A stretch of 64,000 bases of DNA from Deltaproteobacteria bacterium (GTDB lineage: Bacteria > Desulfobacterota > Binatia > Binatales > Binataceae): positions 18,318 to 82,317 of the forward strand of contig JAJZAI010000010.1 of the NCBI GenBank assembly GCA_021799495.1, given 5' to 3'. A model generated the notes under the pieces. The model saw only the letters and a list, made by a program, of their open reading frames with translations. It ran no database searches and was not told the origin of the DNA. The translations under genes were made by a program, and so were the position numbers. This document shows, one piece after another, positions 11,082 through 21,522 of this stretch (the stretch's first letter is position 1; every line of letters starts with the position of its first letter).

Positions 11082-13619
11082 ATGGCGGAAACCAACGGAA
11101 ACGAACCGATTCGCAACGAACCGACGCTGCTGAATATCGAAGACGACATGCGGCAGTCCTATCTGGACTACGCGATGTCGGTGAATATCGGCCGCGCGCT
11201 GCCGGATATCCGCGACGGCCTCAAGCCGGTGCATCGGCGGATTCTCTACGCAATGTTCACCGCCGGATTGCTGGCGAACCGGCGCCACGCCAAATCGGCG
11301 CGCGTGGTCGGCGAAGTGCTCGGCAAGTTCCATCCGCACGGCGACACCGCGGTTTACGACGCGCTGGCGCGGATGGCGCAGACCTTCAGCATGCGCTACC
11401 CGCTGATCGACGGGCAGGGAAATTTCGGCTCCGTGGACGGCGATCCGCCGGCCGCGATGCGTTACACGGAGTGCCGGCTGACGCGGCTGGCGGAACGGCT
11501 GCTCGCCGATATCGACAGCGAGACGGTGGATTTCGTCGACAACTTCGACGGCTCGCAGCAGGAGCCGGAGGTGCTGCCGGCGCAGATTCCGAATCTGCTG
11601 ATGAACGGCTCGGACGGAATCGCGGTCGGGATGGCGACCAATATGCCGCCGCATAACCTGGGCGAGGTCTGCGACGCACTACTGGCGCTGATCGAAAATC
11701 CCGATCTGCCGCTGGAAAAAATCCTCGACATTATCCCGGGGCCGGATTTTCCTACCGGCGGACAGATCCTTGGCCGCCAGGCGATCCGGCAGGCCTATTT
11801 GAGCGGGCGCGGAACGATCGTGATGCGGGCGCTCGCCGCGGTCGAAACCGACAAGCGCACCTCGAAGGCGTCGATAATCGTGCGCGAGATTCCGTACCAG
11901 GTGAACAAGGCGCGGATGATCGAGCGGATCGCCGAGCTGGTCAACGACAAGCGTATCGAGGGCATCACCGATATCCGTGACGAATCGAGCCGCGACGGGA
12001 TGCGGGTGGTGATCGAGCTTCGGCGCGACGCCGAACCGAAGATCGTGCTCAACCAGCTCTACAAGCTGACGCAGATGCAGGCCGGCTTCGGCATGATCAT
12101 GCTGGCGATTCACGAGGGGCGGCCGCGCGAGATGAGCCTGCGCGACCTGCTGCTCGAATTTCTGCATCACCGCCAGCGCGTCATCATTCGCCGCTCGCAA
12201 TACGAGTTGAAGCAGGCGGAGGCGCGCCTGCACGTCCTCGAGGGCCTGTTGATCGCGCTCAAGAATCTCGACGCCGTGATCAAGCTGATTCGCGAATCGG
12301 CCGACGCCGAGGCGGCGCGCGCCGGCCTGATGAACCGCTTCGGGCTGACGCAGATTCAGGCGCAGGCGATCCTCGACCTGACGCTGCGCCGCCTGACCTC
12401 GCTGGAGCGCGGCAAAATCGAGGCCGAGCACAAGGAGATGCAGGAGACGATCGCGCGGCTCAGGAAAATCCTCGGCGACGAGCGCGAACAGATGGCGCTG
12501 ATCGCGGAAGACCTGCGCGAAATCCGCAAGGAGTTCGGCGACGAGCGCCGCACCCAGATTATCGAGGCCGAAGGCGACTTTTCGATCGAGGATCTGATCG
12601 TCGAGGAGGACGTGCTGGTCACCGTCACCCACGGCGGCTATATCAAGCGCACTCCGCTTTCGCTTTTCCGCACGCAGAAGCGGGGCGGCGGCGGCAAGCG
12701 CGGCGCGAGCACGGCCGAGGACGATTTCGTCGAGTATCTGGTGCCGGTCGGCACGCACGACCGGCTGCTGTTTTTCACCAGCGCCGGCAAAGTTTACGAG
12801 AAGAAGGCCTACGAGCTGCCCGAAGCAGGCCGCGGCGCGCGCGGAAGATCGATCGCGAACCTGCTGAGCCTCGCCGCCGACGAAAAGCTGTCGGCATTCC
12901 TGCCACTGCCGAAAGAGGTCAGCGGCAAGTATGTCTTTTTCGCGACGCGGCGCGGTCTGGTCAAGAAAACCGAGCTCGAGCAGTACGACAATATCCGCGC
13001 CAACGGCATAATCGCGATCAATCTCGAAGATGGCGACGAGTTGATCGGCGTCAGGCTGACCGACGGCGATCAGCAGATCGTGCTTTCGACCCGCGAGGGC
13101 CAGGCGATCCGCTTCCGCGAGGACGAGGTGCGCTCGATGGGACGTGGCACCTACGGCGTGGTCGGGATGGAGCTCGAAGAGCGCGCGGTCAAGGAAGGCA
13201 AGACGGTCACGCTGGTCAAGGACGAGGTCGTGTCGATCGCGGTCGTGCGCGACACCGAGACGCTGCTGACGGTTTCGGAGCGCGGCTACGGCAAGCGCAC
13301 CGAGGCGTCGGAGTATCGCCTGACGCATCGCGGCGGCAAGGGCGTGATCACGATGAACGTCACGGACAAGACCGGCAAAGTGGTGGGAGTCCGGCAGGTC
13401 GGACCGGACGATCAACTGGTGCTGGTGACCGATCGCGGCAACATAATCCGGCTCGCGGTGAAGCAGGTGCGGATCACCGGGCGCAACGCGCAGGGCGTGC
13501 GGCTGGTGAAGCTCGAAGAGGGAAATTTCGTGCGCGCGGTCGCGCCGCTCGCGGAAAAAGACGACGAGGCGGACAACGGCGCCAACGGCACGGCCGCGCC
13601 CGACGACGTTGGGGAATAA
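11082..13619 (+). CDS. gyrA: DNA gyrase subunit A
   Basis: The 845-aa breakage-reunion subunit. The winged-helix region has HRRILYAM and the quinolone-determining stretch ending [19 protein letters not shown]. The catalytic tyrosine lies in [11 protein letters not shown]. The usual quinolone positions read Gly-Asp-Thr-Ala with no obvious resistance change, apart from Thr where E. coli has Ser83. The C-terminal beta-pinwheel is present with a GyrA-box-like [10 protein letters not shown]. The start ATG lies just upstream of the conserved [17 protein letters not shown], so the N-terminus fits well. Divergent C-terminal acidic tail ([12 protein letters not shown]). Confidence 0.98.
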   Translation: MAETNGNEPIRNEPTLLNIEDDMRQSYLDYAMSVNIGRALPDIRDGLKPVHRRILYAMFTAGLLANRRHAKSARVVGEVLGKFHPHGDTAVYDALARMAQTFSMRYPLIDGQGNFGSVDGDPPAAMRYTECRLTRLAERLLADIDSETVDFVDNFDGSQQEPEVLPAQIPNLLMNGSDGIAVGMATNMPPHNLGEVCDALLALIENPDLPLEKILDIIPGPDFPTGGQILGRQAIRQAYLSGRGTIVMRALAAVETDKRTSKASIIVREIPYQVNKARMIERIAELVNDKRIEGITDIRDESSRDGMRVVIELRRDAEPKIVLNQLYKLTQMQAGFGMIMLAIHEGRPREMSLRDLLLEFLHHRQRVIIRRSQYELKQAEARLHVLEGLLIALKNLDAVIKLIRESADAEAARAGLMNRFGLTQIQAQAILDLTLRRLTSLERGKIEAEHKEMQETIARLRKILGDEREQMALIAEDLREIRKEFGDERRTQIIEAEGDFSIEDLIVEEDVLVTVTHGGYIKRTPLSLFRTQKRGGGGKRGASTAEDDFVEYLVPVGTHDRLLFFTSAGKVYEKKAYELPEAGRGARGRSIANLLSLAADEKLSAFLPLPKEVSGKYVFFATRRGLVKKTELEQYDNIRANGIIAINLEDGDELIGVRLTDGDQQIVLSTREGQAIRFREDEVRSMGRGTYGVVGMELEERAVKEGKTVTLVKDEVVSIAVVRDTETLLTVSERGYGKRTEASEYRLTHRGGKGVITMNVTDKTGKVVGVRQVGPDDQLVLVTDRGNIIRLAVKQVRITGRNAQGVRLVKLEEGNFVRAVAPLAEKDDEADNGANGTAAPDDVGE

Positions 13620-13668
13620 TCGTACGTGCCGTTGGACGGAAACGGGCGGCGGCGCTATTAGATAGCGC

Positions 13669-14544
13669 ATGCCACTCGATTCGACCCTGGTTGGAACGCA
13701 AGCCGAGCCGCGCGCCTATGACGTCGATGCGCGCTGGACGATGGCTTACGCCGCGTCGCTCGGCGACGTAATCGATCGCTATATCGATACGCGCCGCGCT
13801 GAAGGAATCGTGGCGCATCCGCTGTTCCCGGTATGCCTCGAATGGCCGACGGCGGGCGCGCTGCGCACGCGCCATCGCGGCACGCTGACGGCGGCGGAGG
13901 CGGCGCGCGGCGTTCATGCGACCCATCACGCGGTGGTGCATCGCGCGATTCGTCCGCCGGAGCGCCTCACGACGCGCGCGGAGATCGCCGGAATCGAGGC
14001 GCGCAAGGCGGGCGCGTACGAAATCACGAAATTCGAGACGGTCGATGAGCGCGGCGGACTGGTCAATACGACCTGGTACGGCACGCTCTATCGGCAGGTG
14101 GATGTGGCCGGCGGAGATCGGACCGGCGAAGCGCCGGCGCCGCAAGCGCTCGCGGCGCCGCCCGCGCGGGCGCGCGCCGAGATGCGCGCGCCGGTGGGCG
14201 CGGGCGCGGCGCACATCTATACCGAGTGCGCGCGCATCTGGAATCCGATCCAAACCGACGCGGCGGTGGCCGCGGCCGCCGGCCGGCCGGGGCTGATCCT
14301 GCACGGCACGGCGACGCTGGCGATGAGCGTATCGCGGATTATCGCGGCGGAAGCCGGCGGCGATCCCGAACGGGTCGCGGAAATTTCGGGACGCTTCAGC
14401 GCGATGGTGTTCATGCCGTCGGAGCTGACGATCCGGATTTTCGCCCGGGAACGGCGCGGTTCGTGCGACGCGGTTTTCTTCGAAACGCTCAGCGCCGAAG
14501 GCGGCCGGGCGATTCGCGACGGCGTAATCATGCTGCGCCGCTGA
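13669..14544 (+). CDS. MaoC-like double hot-dog protein, paralogue 1
   Basis: A 291-aa protein with an N-terminal FAS1/MaoC-N-like hot-dog domain (about 1-145) and a C-terminal MaoC-like domain (about 160-290). Members hydrate enoyl-CoA thioesters or similar substrates. The C-terminal hydratase motif, normally WNPIHTD, reads WNPIQTD: the usual active-site histidine is Gln (codon CAA at about 14250-14252). [13 protein letters not shown] and [17 protein letters not shown] are typical of the family. The next gene is a clear paralogue, so this arose by tandem duplication. It may be inactive, structural, or half of a heteromer; substrate unknown. Confidence 0.8.
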   Translation: MPLDSTLVGTQAEPRAYDVDARWTMAYAASLGDVIDRYIDTRRAEGIVAHPLFPVCLEWPTAGALRTRHRGTLTAAEAARGVHATHHAVVHRAIRPPERLTTRAEIAGIEARKAGAYEITKFETVDERGGLVNTTWYGTLYRQVDVAGGDRTGEAPAPQALAAPPARARAEMRAPVGAGAAHIYTECARIWNPIQTDAAVAAAAGRPGLILHGTATLAMSVSRIIAAEAGGDPERVAEISGRFSAMVFMPSELTIRIFARERRGSCDAVFFETLSAEGGRAIRDGVIMLRR

Positions 14545-14606
14545 CGCCCGGCGGATCATTGCGGGCGCGCCGGCGGACGGCCCCGGCCGCGCCGCTGGAG
14601 GGAAAG

Positions 14607-15497
14607 ATGCCCTGCGATTCCTCGCTGGTTGGTGCCACGCTCGGACCGTTCGAGTTCGAGATCGATCAATTCCGCACGATGGCGTACGCGGCCGGACTTG
14701 GCGACGCGAATCCGCGTTATCTCGATTCGCTCAAGTCGGGCCGGCTGGTCGCGCATCCCTTTTTTCCGGCGACGTTCGCCGTCGCGGCGCCGATGGCGGA
14801 GATGGATCGGTTGATGGACGCGGCCGGCCTGACGCGCGAGGAATCGATTCGGCGCGTGCACGCCACGCATGACATGCGCGTCCATCGGCTGGCGCGACCG
14901 CCGGAAAAACTTTTCGTGCGCACCACGCTGCTCGGCGTCGAGCGCCGTCCTCCGGGTGCCTACGTGGTGACGCGCTACGAAACTCTCGACGCGGCGGGCG
15001 CGCCGGTCGCGACGATCGATTGGGGGCGGATTTTTCGCGGCGTCGCGGTGAAAGGAGACGATCGTCCGGCGGCGATCGAGCCGCCGCCGGTTTGGCGCGG
15101 CGCGGCCGATGCCTTTCGCGCGGAGTGCAAGCTTCCGATCGCGGCGACGGCGGCGATCGTGTACACCGCATGCGCGCGTCCGGGAAATCCGGTGAATTTT
15201 CATACCGATACGGCGGCGGCCAGACGATCGGGACTGCCGGCGCCGATCCTGATGGGCGTGGCGACGCTGGCGATGAGCGTATCGCGCGTGATCGACGCCG
15301 AAGCCGGCGGAAATCCGGAACGGGTCGCGCGAATTCGCGGCCGGTTCGGCGCGATGGTCTTCATGCCGTCGGAGGCGACGGTGAGGATCTCCGCTCGCGC
15401 GAAGATCGCGGACGGCGAGGAAGCGGTTTTCTTCGAGACGTTAACCGCCGAGGGCGGCCGCGCGGTGCGCGACGGAGTCGTGACGCTGCGCGCCTGA
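14607..15497 (+). CDS. MaoC-like double hot-dog protein, paralogue 2
   Basis: A 296-aa paralogue of the preceding gene, sharing [42 protein letters not shown] and [16 protein letters not shown]. The motif region reads [13 protein letters not shown], which retains an Asn-Pro and a histidine before the Asp, so this copy may be catalytically competent. The start ATG at 14607 has a strong GGAGG seven nt upstream; the frame is open further upstream but only as a shadow of paralogue 1. Likely enoyl-CoA or mesaconyl-CoA-type hydratase; substrate not determinable. Followed by an alcohol dehydrogenase gene. Confidence 0.8.
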   Translation: MPCDSSLVGATLGPFEFEIDQFRTMAYAAGLGDANPRYLDSLKSGRLVAHPFFPATFAVAAPMAEMDRLMDAAGLTREESIRRVHATHDMRVHRLARPPEKLFVRTTLLGVERRPPGAYVVTRYETLDAAGAPVATIDWGRIFRGVAVKGDDRPAAIEPPPVWRGAADAFRAECKLPIAATAAIVYTACARPGNPVNFHTDTAAARRSGLPAPILMGVATLAMSVSRVIDAEAGGNPERVARIRGRFGAMVFMPSEATVRISARAKIADGEEAVFFETLTAEGGRAVRDGVVTLRA

Positions 15498-15577
15498 TGG
15501 CGGCGCGGCGCGCTTGCGCGATCGCTCGGGCGCGGCGAAGATCGGATCGATTATCCATCCCGAAACGGGGAGGTTTC

Positions 15578-16687
15578 GTGAAAGCAAGAGCCGCGGTGGC
15601 GCGCCGGGCGGGCGCGCCGCTTGAAATTGCGCAGGTCGATCTCGAAGGGCCGAAGGCGGGCGAAGCGCTGGTCGAAATCAAGGCGACCGGCGTATGCCAT
15701 ACGGACGCGTTTACGCTTTCCGGCGCCGATCCCGAGGGGCTTTTTCCGTCGATCATGGGCCATGAGGGCGCGGGCGTCGTGGTCGAAGCCGGCGCCGGCG
15801 TGACCACGCTCAAGCCCGGCGACCACGTGATTCCGCTGTATATTCCGGAGTGCCGGAATTGTCCGGCGTGCCTTTCGGGAAAGACGAACCTCTGCACCGC
15901 TATTCGTGAAACGCAGGGCAAAGGCCTGATGCCCGACGGAACCAGCCGCTTTTCAGAGAACGGCCGGATGGTCCATCACTACATGGGCACCTCGACGTTC
16001 GCGAACTACACGGTGGTGCCTGAAATCGCGCTGGCGAAAATCCGGTCCGACGCGCCGTTCGACAAGGTTTGTTACATCGGATGCGGCGTGACGACCGGAA
16101 TCGGCGCAGTGCTCAATACGGCGAAGGTGCAGGCGGGCGACCGCGTGGTCGTGTTTGGTTTGGGCGGAATCGGTCTCAACGTTGTGCAGGGCGCGCGGAT
16201 GGCGGGCGCGGCGATGATTGTGGGCGTGGATTTGAATCCGGCGCGGCGCGCGATCGCGGAAAAATTCGGCATCACCCATTTCGTCAATCCTTCCGAAACA
16301 CGGGCCGAGCTGGTTCCGTATCTGATCGATTTAACCAGGGGCGGCGCGGATTTTTCGTTTGAATGCGTCGGCAACGTCGGCCTGATGCGCCAGGCGCTGG
16401 AATGCTGCCAGCGCGGATGGGGCACGAGCGTCATTATCGGCGTCGCGGGCGCCGGGCAGGAAATCTCGACGCGGCCGTTTCAACTGGTGACGGGCCGCAC
16501 CTGGAAAGGCACGGCGTTCGGCGGCGCACGCGGCCGGCGCGACGTGCCGAAAATCGTCGATTGGTACATGGAAGGACGGATCAATATCGACGATTTGATT
16601 ACGCATACGATGCCGCTCGAACGGATCAACGAAGCGTTCGACTTGATGCATCGCGGCGAATCGATTCGCAGCGTAGTGATATATTGA
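15578..16687 (+). CDS. class III alcohol dehydrogenase (S-(hydroxymethyl)glutathione dehydrogenase type)
   Basis: A 369-aa zinc alcohol dehydrogenase oxidising S-(hydroxymethyl)glutathione (formaldehyde detoxification) or related alcohols with NAD. The catalytic zinc ligands are visible in [18 protein letters not shown] and [11 protein letters not shown]. The structural zinc site has four cysteines ([15 protein letters not shown]). The Rossmann motif is GLGGIGLNV. The start is GTG at 15578 behind GGGGAGG; an in-frame extension upstream is a shadow. Strong match to AdhC/FrmA, although the cofactor thiol in this organism is unknown. Confidence 0.92.
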   Translation: MKARAAVARRAGAPLEIAQVDLEGPKAGEALVEIKATGVCHTDAFTLSGADPEGLFPSIMGHEGAGVVVEAGAGVTTLKPGDHVIPLYIPECRNCPACLSGKTNLCTAIRETQGKGLMPDGTSRFSENGRMVHHYMGTSTFANYTVVPEIALAKIRSDAPFDKVCYIGCGVTTGIGAVLNTAKVQAGDRVVVFGLGGIGLNVVQGARMAGAAMIVGVDLNPARRAIAEKFGITHFVNPSETRAELVPYLIDLTRGGADFSFECVGNVGLMRQALECCQRGWGTSVIIGVAGAGQEISTRPFQLVTGRTWKGTAFGGARGRRDVPKIVDWYMEGRINIDDLITHTMPLERINEAFDLMHRGESIRSVVIY

Positions 16688-16688
16688 A

Positions 16689-17900
16689 ATGTGGGGCGGT
16701 GGAGCGACGGTTAAAAGTTTTATGAGCTGGGCCGCGGCGCTGGCGTTGGCGGCCGGTTGGGCCGGCGCCGCGATCGCGCGGGATATTCCGGCGGCCAACA
16801 GTCTGCCGATAACAAAATATCTTCAAGTCGCGGTCAGGCCGTCCTCGCCGAGCGTTGACGGGTTCGTCGGGGACGATCGCGCGCACGCGGCCTACGAATT
16901 GTACGTCACCAACTTCGGCGACAAGCCAATCCGGATAGTCGCGGCGAGAATCGCCGCCGCCGCGGGCGGACCGGCATTTTCGCGGATGATCGATCGCGAC
17001 GAATTGGCGGGGGATTTCGCAAAAATCGGCGCGCGGCGCGGAACCCGGCAGACGCCGCTGCTCGGCCGCGGAGAGTCCGGCGTCATTTTTCTCTTTCTCG
17101 ATTTCGGTCCGCCGGAAAAAACCCCGGCGGCGCTGGTCAATTCGCTCGATATCGAGATCGAAGGCAAACCGGACACGGAGCAGCGTCTCACGATCGCTCA
17201 AATCGAAGTGAGCGGTAACGGCGCGGCCGTGATTCGGCCGCCGTTCACGGGCGCCAACTGGCTTGCCGCCAATGGCCCGTCGAATACCTCGACGCATCGA
17301 AGGACGATTTTGACCGTGGACGGACGCCCGCGAATCGGTCAGAGATTCGCGATCGATTTTGTCCAACTCGGAGCGGACGGCCGCACCTATCGCGGCGATC
17401 CGAACCGCAACGCCAGCTATCTGGCCTACGACACGCCGATCGCGGCGGTCGCCGCCGGAACGATCGCGGCGGCGCTCGACGGCGTGCCCGAAAACACGCC
17501 GCAATCGCCAAAGATGGCGGTCGAGCTGAATCTCTCGAACGTTGGCGGGAATTTTATCGCCGAAAAAATTGGCGCCGGCCGCTACGTGATGTACGCGCAT
17601 CTGAAGCCGGGCTCGCTCAAGGTAAAGCCCGGCGACAAGGTCGCCGCCGGCCAGATAATCGCCCGCTTGGGGAATTCCGGCAATTCGACCGAGCCGCATC
17701 TTCATTTGCAGGTGTGCGACGCGCCGTCATTTGCCGCATCGAGCGGAATTCCATATGAATTCGACTCGTTCAAACTGGAAAAGTATCGAATTGATCGAAA
17801 GGACGGGCAGCCCGTAAACTTGACGATCGAAGGTTCGACCCACGTCGAGCGGCAGACTCCGATGGAAGATGAACTCGTCGCTTTCCCCGGCGGGCAATAG
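16689..17900 (+). CDS. secreted M23-type peptidase-like protein
   Basis: About 400 aa with a signal peptide (AAALALAAGWAGAAIARD). The first 200 residues form an unrecognised beta-rich domain. The C-terminal LytM/M23 domain (about 210-380) has YAHLKPGSLKVKPGDKVAAGQ and GNSGNSTEPHLHLQ. The usual first metal-binding His-x-x-x-Asp is not obvious: the equivalent region reads RFAIDFV, where Arg or Gln replaces His. Many members of this subfamily show the same pattern, so activity as a cell-wall endopeptidase is uncertain. The start could be the ATG at 16689 or 16722, the latter nearer the signal peptide. Overlaps nothing; the next gene begins 3 nt later. Confidence 0.8.
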   Translation: MWGGGATVKSFMSWAAALALAAGWAGAAIARDIPAANSLPITKYLQVAVRPSSPSVDGFVGDDRAHAAYELYVTNFGDKPIRIVAARIAAAAGGPAFSRMIDRDELAGDFAKIGARRGTRQTPLLGRGESGVIFLFLDFGPPEKTPAALVNSLDIEIEGKPDTEQRLTIAQIEVSGNGAAVIRPPFTGANWLAANGPSNTSTHRRTILTVDGRPRIGQRFAIDFVQLGADGRTYRGDPNRNASYLAYDTPIAAVAAGTIAAALDGVPENTPQSPKMAVELNLSNVGGNFIAEKIGAGRYVMYAHLKPGSLKVKPGDKVAAGQIIARLGNSGNSTEPHLHLQVCDAPSFAASSGIPYEFDSFKLEKYRIDRKDGQPVNLTIEGSTHVERQTPMEDELVAFPGGQ

Positions 17901-17903
17901 CGA

Positions 17904-18425
17904 ATGGCCAACGCCAATACTTATACGTTCAAGCCGGGGCGTGGGCACGGCGAGCCAGCGTCGAAGCTGGCGTGCGCGCGATCCGTCTCGATCGCGATGT
18001 TGCTGGCGGGGGCCGTCGCCGGATGTTCATTGTTTCATCATGGCGAATCCCAGCAACAGAAGTTTATCGACGAGCTGAATCGCGGGAATGGGGCGCAGGC
18101 AAGCCAGACTTGGCTGAACATGTCCGAGCAGGATCGGGAAGCGCTTTCCCATAATCAGGGGTTCAAACCGCAGTTGACGCAGAAGGAGGTCGAGGAAGCG
18201 GTCGAGCGGCAGGCGGAACACAGGGCTGAAGCAGGCGTCACCGATCCCGATTCCACGGGAATCGACGACTCGGTCACGCCCGATCCCGAAAACGGCGACA
18301 TCACCACGCAAATGATTGAACAACCCGGCGTTCAAGTCGATCCGAACGCCAATGGCCTGTCGTCGCTTCCGAAACTGACCGCGCCGGATCAAGCGCCAGC
18401 GTCGCTTGAAGAAAGTCCGCAATAG
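17904..18425 (+). CDS. hypothetical lipoprotein
   Basis: A 173-aa protein with a long N-terminal tail, then a hydrophobic signal ending in a lipobox (AMLLAGAVAGC, cysteine about residue 41), so it is probably lipid-anchored after signal peptidase II cleavage. The mature part is polar and rich in Gln, Glu and Asp, with FIDELNRGNGAQASQTWLNMSEQDREAL, and then an acidic, Pro-rich tail. No family recognised. It starts 4 nt after the M23-like gene, suggesting an envelope-related operon. Confidence 0.7.
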   Translation: MANANTYTFKPGRGHGEPASKLACARSVSIAMLLAGAVAGCSLFHHGESQQQKFIDELNRGNGAQASQTWLNMSEQDREALSHNQGFKPQLTQKEVEEAVERQAEHRAEAGVTDPDSTGIDDSVTPDPENGDITTQMIEQPGVQVDPNANGLSSLPKLTAPDQAPASLEESPQ

Positions 18426-18447
18426 ATCCGGCCGAACGTTCTGAACC

Positions 18448-19524
18448 ATGATTGCGAGATGGCGCCGGCAGTCGATCGCCGTCGTGTGGCTGTGCCTGGC
18501 CCTGACAGGCGCGGCATGGGGGGCGAGCGGTTCGTGCGGCCCTTTCGGCGATCCGCCGGCGCGATTCATCAAGAGCATCATTCCGGAATGTACGAACGGC
18601 GCAAGGCTCGGCCCGTGGAGCGACGGCGGCGGAGCGCCGCGCTACGCCTGCCTGTACGAACCGCCGCAAAGTTCGGCGGCGAAACCTTTGCCGCTTGTGG
18701 TGTACCTGCATCCTTCGCTTTTCACGGCCGACAGCGTAAGGGACGCGACCAATTTGCTCGATCTGCTCGCGACCGCGAACGTCAGCGACAATCCCGCCCG
18801 GCCGGGATTCATTCTTCTGGCGCCGCAAGGCCGCGACACCACCCATCAATATTCGTGGCCCGACCGCACCGGAAGCGGATGGGACGTATGGTATCGGCAA
18901 TTGAGTCCGGCGGGAGCGGTCAAGATGGACGGACGCGATTATCCGGAAAACGCCGATGCGGCGGCGATCGATCACTTTATCGATGCGGTCGTCGCCAGCG
19001 GCAAGGTCGATCGCGGCCGGATCTATCTGACCGGATGGTCGAACGGCGGATCGATGGCGTATCTGTACGGTTTGAACCGTCCGCAAATCGCGTCGGCAGC
19101 GGTTTATTCGGCGCCGGATCCTTTCGGATTGGCGCCAGACGCTTGCCCGCAAACTCCGGTCGCCAAACCACCGTCCGGCGAACGCGAAGTGCGCGTGTAC
19201 AATCCAACGCTGGCCGCCTACCAGGTGCATAATAGCTGCGATATCGCCGGCATTTGTCCGAACGTGCTGCGGCTTGAGAGCAATCTTTCAAAGTCCGGCG
19301 CGCGCGTCTCCGATACGATTATCGATCGCAAAGGGCACATGACGCGCGACTGCGAGGCTTTTTGCGGAACGGATCCGAACGGCGGCGTGCATAATCCGAT
19401 CGGCGCGATGATCGGCCTTGAGCGGCACCTGCACTGGCCGCGTCCGTGGACCGCGGCGATGCTGGACTACTTTCGGCGCCATCCGTTGAAACCCGCGCCG
19501 CCGCCGCGCGCGCATGGGAAATGA
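18448..19524 (+). CDS. secreted alpha/beta-hydrolase (PHB-depolymerase-like esterase)
   Basis: A 358-aa protein with a signal peptide (AVVWLCLALTGAAWGA). The hydrolase core has LPLVVYLHPSLF (oxyanion-region strand), GFILLAPQGRD, and the nucleophile elbow GWSNGGSM (Ser about 206). VHNSCD and KGHMTRDCEAFCG lie near the C-terminus; one of these may hold the acid or histidine. Several cysteines suggest disulfides, consistent with a periplasmic or secreted location and with dsbD in the same window. Substrate unknown; relatives hydrolyse polyhydroxyalkanoates or feruloyl and acetyl esters. Confidence 0.75.
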   Translation: MIARWRRQSIAVVWLCLALTGAAWGASGSCGPFGDPPARFIKSIIPECTNGARLGPWSDGGGAPRYACLYEPPQSSAAKPLPLVVYLHPSLFTADSVRDATNLLDLLATANVSDNPARPGFILLAPQGRDTTHQYSWPDRTGSGWDVWYRQLSPAGAVKMDGRDYPENADAAAIDHFIDAVVASGKVDRGRIYLTGWSNGGSMAYLYGLNRPQIASAAVYSAPDPFGLAPDACPQTPVAKPPSGEREVRVYNPTLAAYQVHNSCDIAGICPNVLRLESNLSKSGARVSDTIIDRKGHMTRDCEAFCGTDPNGGVHNPIGAMIGLERHLHWPRPWTAAMLDYFRRHPLKPAPPPRAHGK

Positions 19525-19548
19525 ACGCGGATATACTGGGGAGAATTT

Positions 19549-20703
19549 ATGGATTTTAATTTCACCGAAGACCAGAACCTGCTCCGGCGCACGATTTCGG
19601 AATTCGCCGCGCGCGAATTGGCGCCGCACTATCAGGAGCGCGACAAGGATGAAGACTTGCCGCGCGAAGTGGTGCGCCATCTCGGCGAATTGGGCTTGCT
19701 CGCGCCTATGGTCGATCCGGCTTACGGCGGCCAAGCGCTGGATTTCGTCGCGCTGGGAATCGCGTTCGAAGAGTTCGGCCGTCACGACTTCAACGCCGCG
19801 TATGTGCTGCTGCTCTCGGCGCTGGTCGGCGCGATCATCAGCTCGCGCGGCGACGAGCGTCAAAAGCGCGAGTATCTTCCCGCGATTTGCAGCGGGGAGG
19901 TCGTGCCGGCGCTGGGCGTGACGGAGCCATCCGGCGGCTCCGACGCGGCGCACGTGAAGCTCACCGCCCGCCGCGATGGCGACAGCTACATCCTGGACGG
20001 CGAAAAAAGCTCCATCTCGTTCGCGTCGTGGGCGGACACGATCCTGTTGATGGCGCGCACGGGAACGATCGAGCAGGGCGCGCGCGGCGTCAGCGCGTTT
20101 TACGTCGATCTGAAATCGCCGGGAGTGAGCCGGGCGCGATTTCGCGACCTCGGCACGAAGGCGATCGGCCGCGGCCAGCTATTCTTCGACTCGGTGCGAG
20201 TGCCCACCGGCGCCCGCGTCGGCGACGAGGGGATGGGTTTCATCCAGGTGATGCAAGGCTTTGATTTCAGCCGGTCGCTGATCGGCCTGATGTGCGTTGG
20301 CGCCGCGCAACAGAGCGTTGACGAGACCTGCAAGTATGTGGCCGACCGCCAGGCTTTCGGCGGCAGCCTTGCGCGTTTTGAAGGAGTGTCGTTTCCCCTT
20401 GCCGAAGCGGCGGTGCAACTGCGCGCGGCGCGGCTGCTCTGCTACGAAGCGCTCTGGAAGAAAGATCGCGGCGAACCGCACGGATGGCTTGCCGCTGGAT
20501 GCAAATGGTGGGCGCCCGAGCTGGCGGCGAAGGTCCTGCATCAGTGCCTGCTGCTGCACGGACATCTCGGCTTCAGCATGGACCTGCCGCATCAGCAGCG
20601 GATGCGCGACGTAATCGGACTCGAAATCGGCGACGGCACCGCGCAAATCATGAAGCTGCTGGTCGCGCGGGAACTGATCGGGCAGGTTGCGCGCGGCTAC
20701 TGA
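19549..20703 (+). CDS. acyl-CoA dehydrogenase family protein
   Basis: A 384-aa FAD enzyme for alpha,beta-dehydrogenation of acyl-CoA. The N-terminal helical domain begins DFNFTEDQNLLRRTI. The FAD/substrate loop reads VTEPSGGSDAAHVK, and the beta-domain VRVPTGARVGDEGMGF. The C-terminal domain has YVADRQAFGG and IGDGTAQIMKLLVARE. Where many members have the catalytic Glu in an EGT motif, this protein has DGT, a known variation whose base is sometimes elsewhere. The GGGGAG upstream supports the ATG at 19549. Substrate chain unknown. Confidence 0.9.
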   Translation: MDFNFTEDQNLLRRTISEFAARELAPHYQERDKDEDLPREVVRHLGELGLLAPMVDPAYGGQALDFVALGIAFEEFGRHDFNAAYVLLLSALVGAIISSRGDERQKREYLPAICSGEVVPALGVTEPSGGSDAAHVKLTARRDGDSYILDGEKSSISFASWADTILLMARTGTIEQGARGVSAFYVDLKSPGVSRARFRDLGTKAIGRGQLFFDSVRVPTGARVGDEGMGFIQVMQGFDFSRSLIGLMCVGAAQQSVDETCKYVADRQAFGGSLARFEGVSFPLAEAAVQLRAARLLCYEALWKKDRGEPHGWLAAGCKWWAPELAAKVLHQCLLLHGHLGFSMDLPHQQRMRDVIGLEIGDGTAQIMKLLVARELIGQVARGY

Positions 20704-20751
20704 GCGAGTTCGCGCTTCCATCCGATCGAGCGCGCGCGGTCGCGGCGTGAT

Positions 20752-21522
20752 TCAGGGCGCATGCGCCTTGAAGCGCAGCCGGATGTAATCGCCTGTCCAT
20801 CGTCCGGTTTCGTCGCACAGCACCGGCTTAAGCCGCCCGACGGCTTCGGCGATCGCATCCTGCCGTTCACTTTGCGGCAGCCGGTTGAACAGGGGTTGTC
20901 CGAACAATTCCAGCCATCCGGCCATATTGGTTGGGAGCGGGGTTGGCCGCGGAATCAACTCAATGTAATCGACGCCGAATCCGGCCGCCTCAAGCCGCAC
21001 GCGATAGTCGTTTACCGTCGGGAAATACCATGGGATGCCGGCGGCCGCGCCGGTTACGCCCCGCCGCTCAAGCGTCGCGACGATCGAGACGATAATCGCG
21101 GCGACGCATCCATGCCCGCCCATCTCGGCGACAAAGCGGCCGCCCGGTTTGAGCGCGCGCTTGACGCCGGCAATTACCGCGTCAGGCGCGGATGCCATCC
21201 AATGGAGCGCCGCGTTCGAGAAAACCGCGTCGAATTCGCCGGCAAACGCCAGCTTTTCGCCGGCGCATACGCGAGCGTCGAGCCCGCGCGCCCGCGCCGC
21301 CGCGATCATGTCCGGCGCCGCATCGACGCCCACCACGGTAGCGCCAGCGGCGGCAATCTTTTCGGTCAGAACGCCGTCGCCGCAGCCGAGGTCGAGGATG
21401 CGTTCGCCCGGCTGCGGCGCCAAAAGTTCGAGCACGGGCGCGCCCAGGGCCGGCACAAAGTGCGCGTGCCGGGCGTAATTGTCGGCCTTCCATTCCTGTT
21501 TCGGCGTTTCGTTCGACTCCAT
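20752..21522 (-). CDS. class I SAM-dependent methyltransferase
   Basis: A 256-aa protein with the Rossmann-type motif I ILDLGCGDGVLT, motif II VVGVDAAPDMI and the post-motif FSNAALHWM, the last typical of trans-aconitate 2-methyltransferase-like and ubiquinone-type small-molecule methyltransferases. The start at 21522 is chosen because a GGAG lies about 9 nt upstream and the protein begins just before the QEWKADNYARHAHFV motif. The frame remains open to 21633. Acceptor unknown. It is convergent with the acyl-CoA dehydrogenase and divergent from the sigma-factor gene. Confidence 0.85.
   Translation of the reverse strand: MESNETPKQEWKADNYARHAHFVPALGAPVLELLAPQPGERILDLGCGDGVLTEKIAAAGATVVGVDAAPDMIAAARARGLDARVCAGEKLAFAGEFDAVFSNAALHWMASAPDAVIAGVKRALKPGGRFVAEMGGHGCVAAIIVSIVATLERRGVTGAAAGIPWYFPTVNDYRVRLEAAGFGVDYIELIPRPTPLPTNMAGWLELFGQPLFNRLPQSERQDAIAEAVGRLKPVLCDETGRWTGDYIRLRFKAHAP

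Noticed and set aside
11679..13670. A 663-codon minus-strand open frame opposite gyrA
   Set aside because: Shadow of gyrA with no recognisable motifs.
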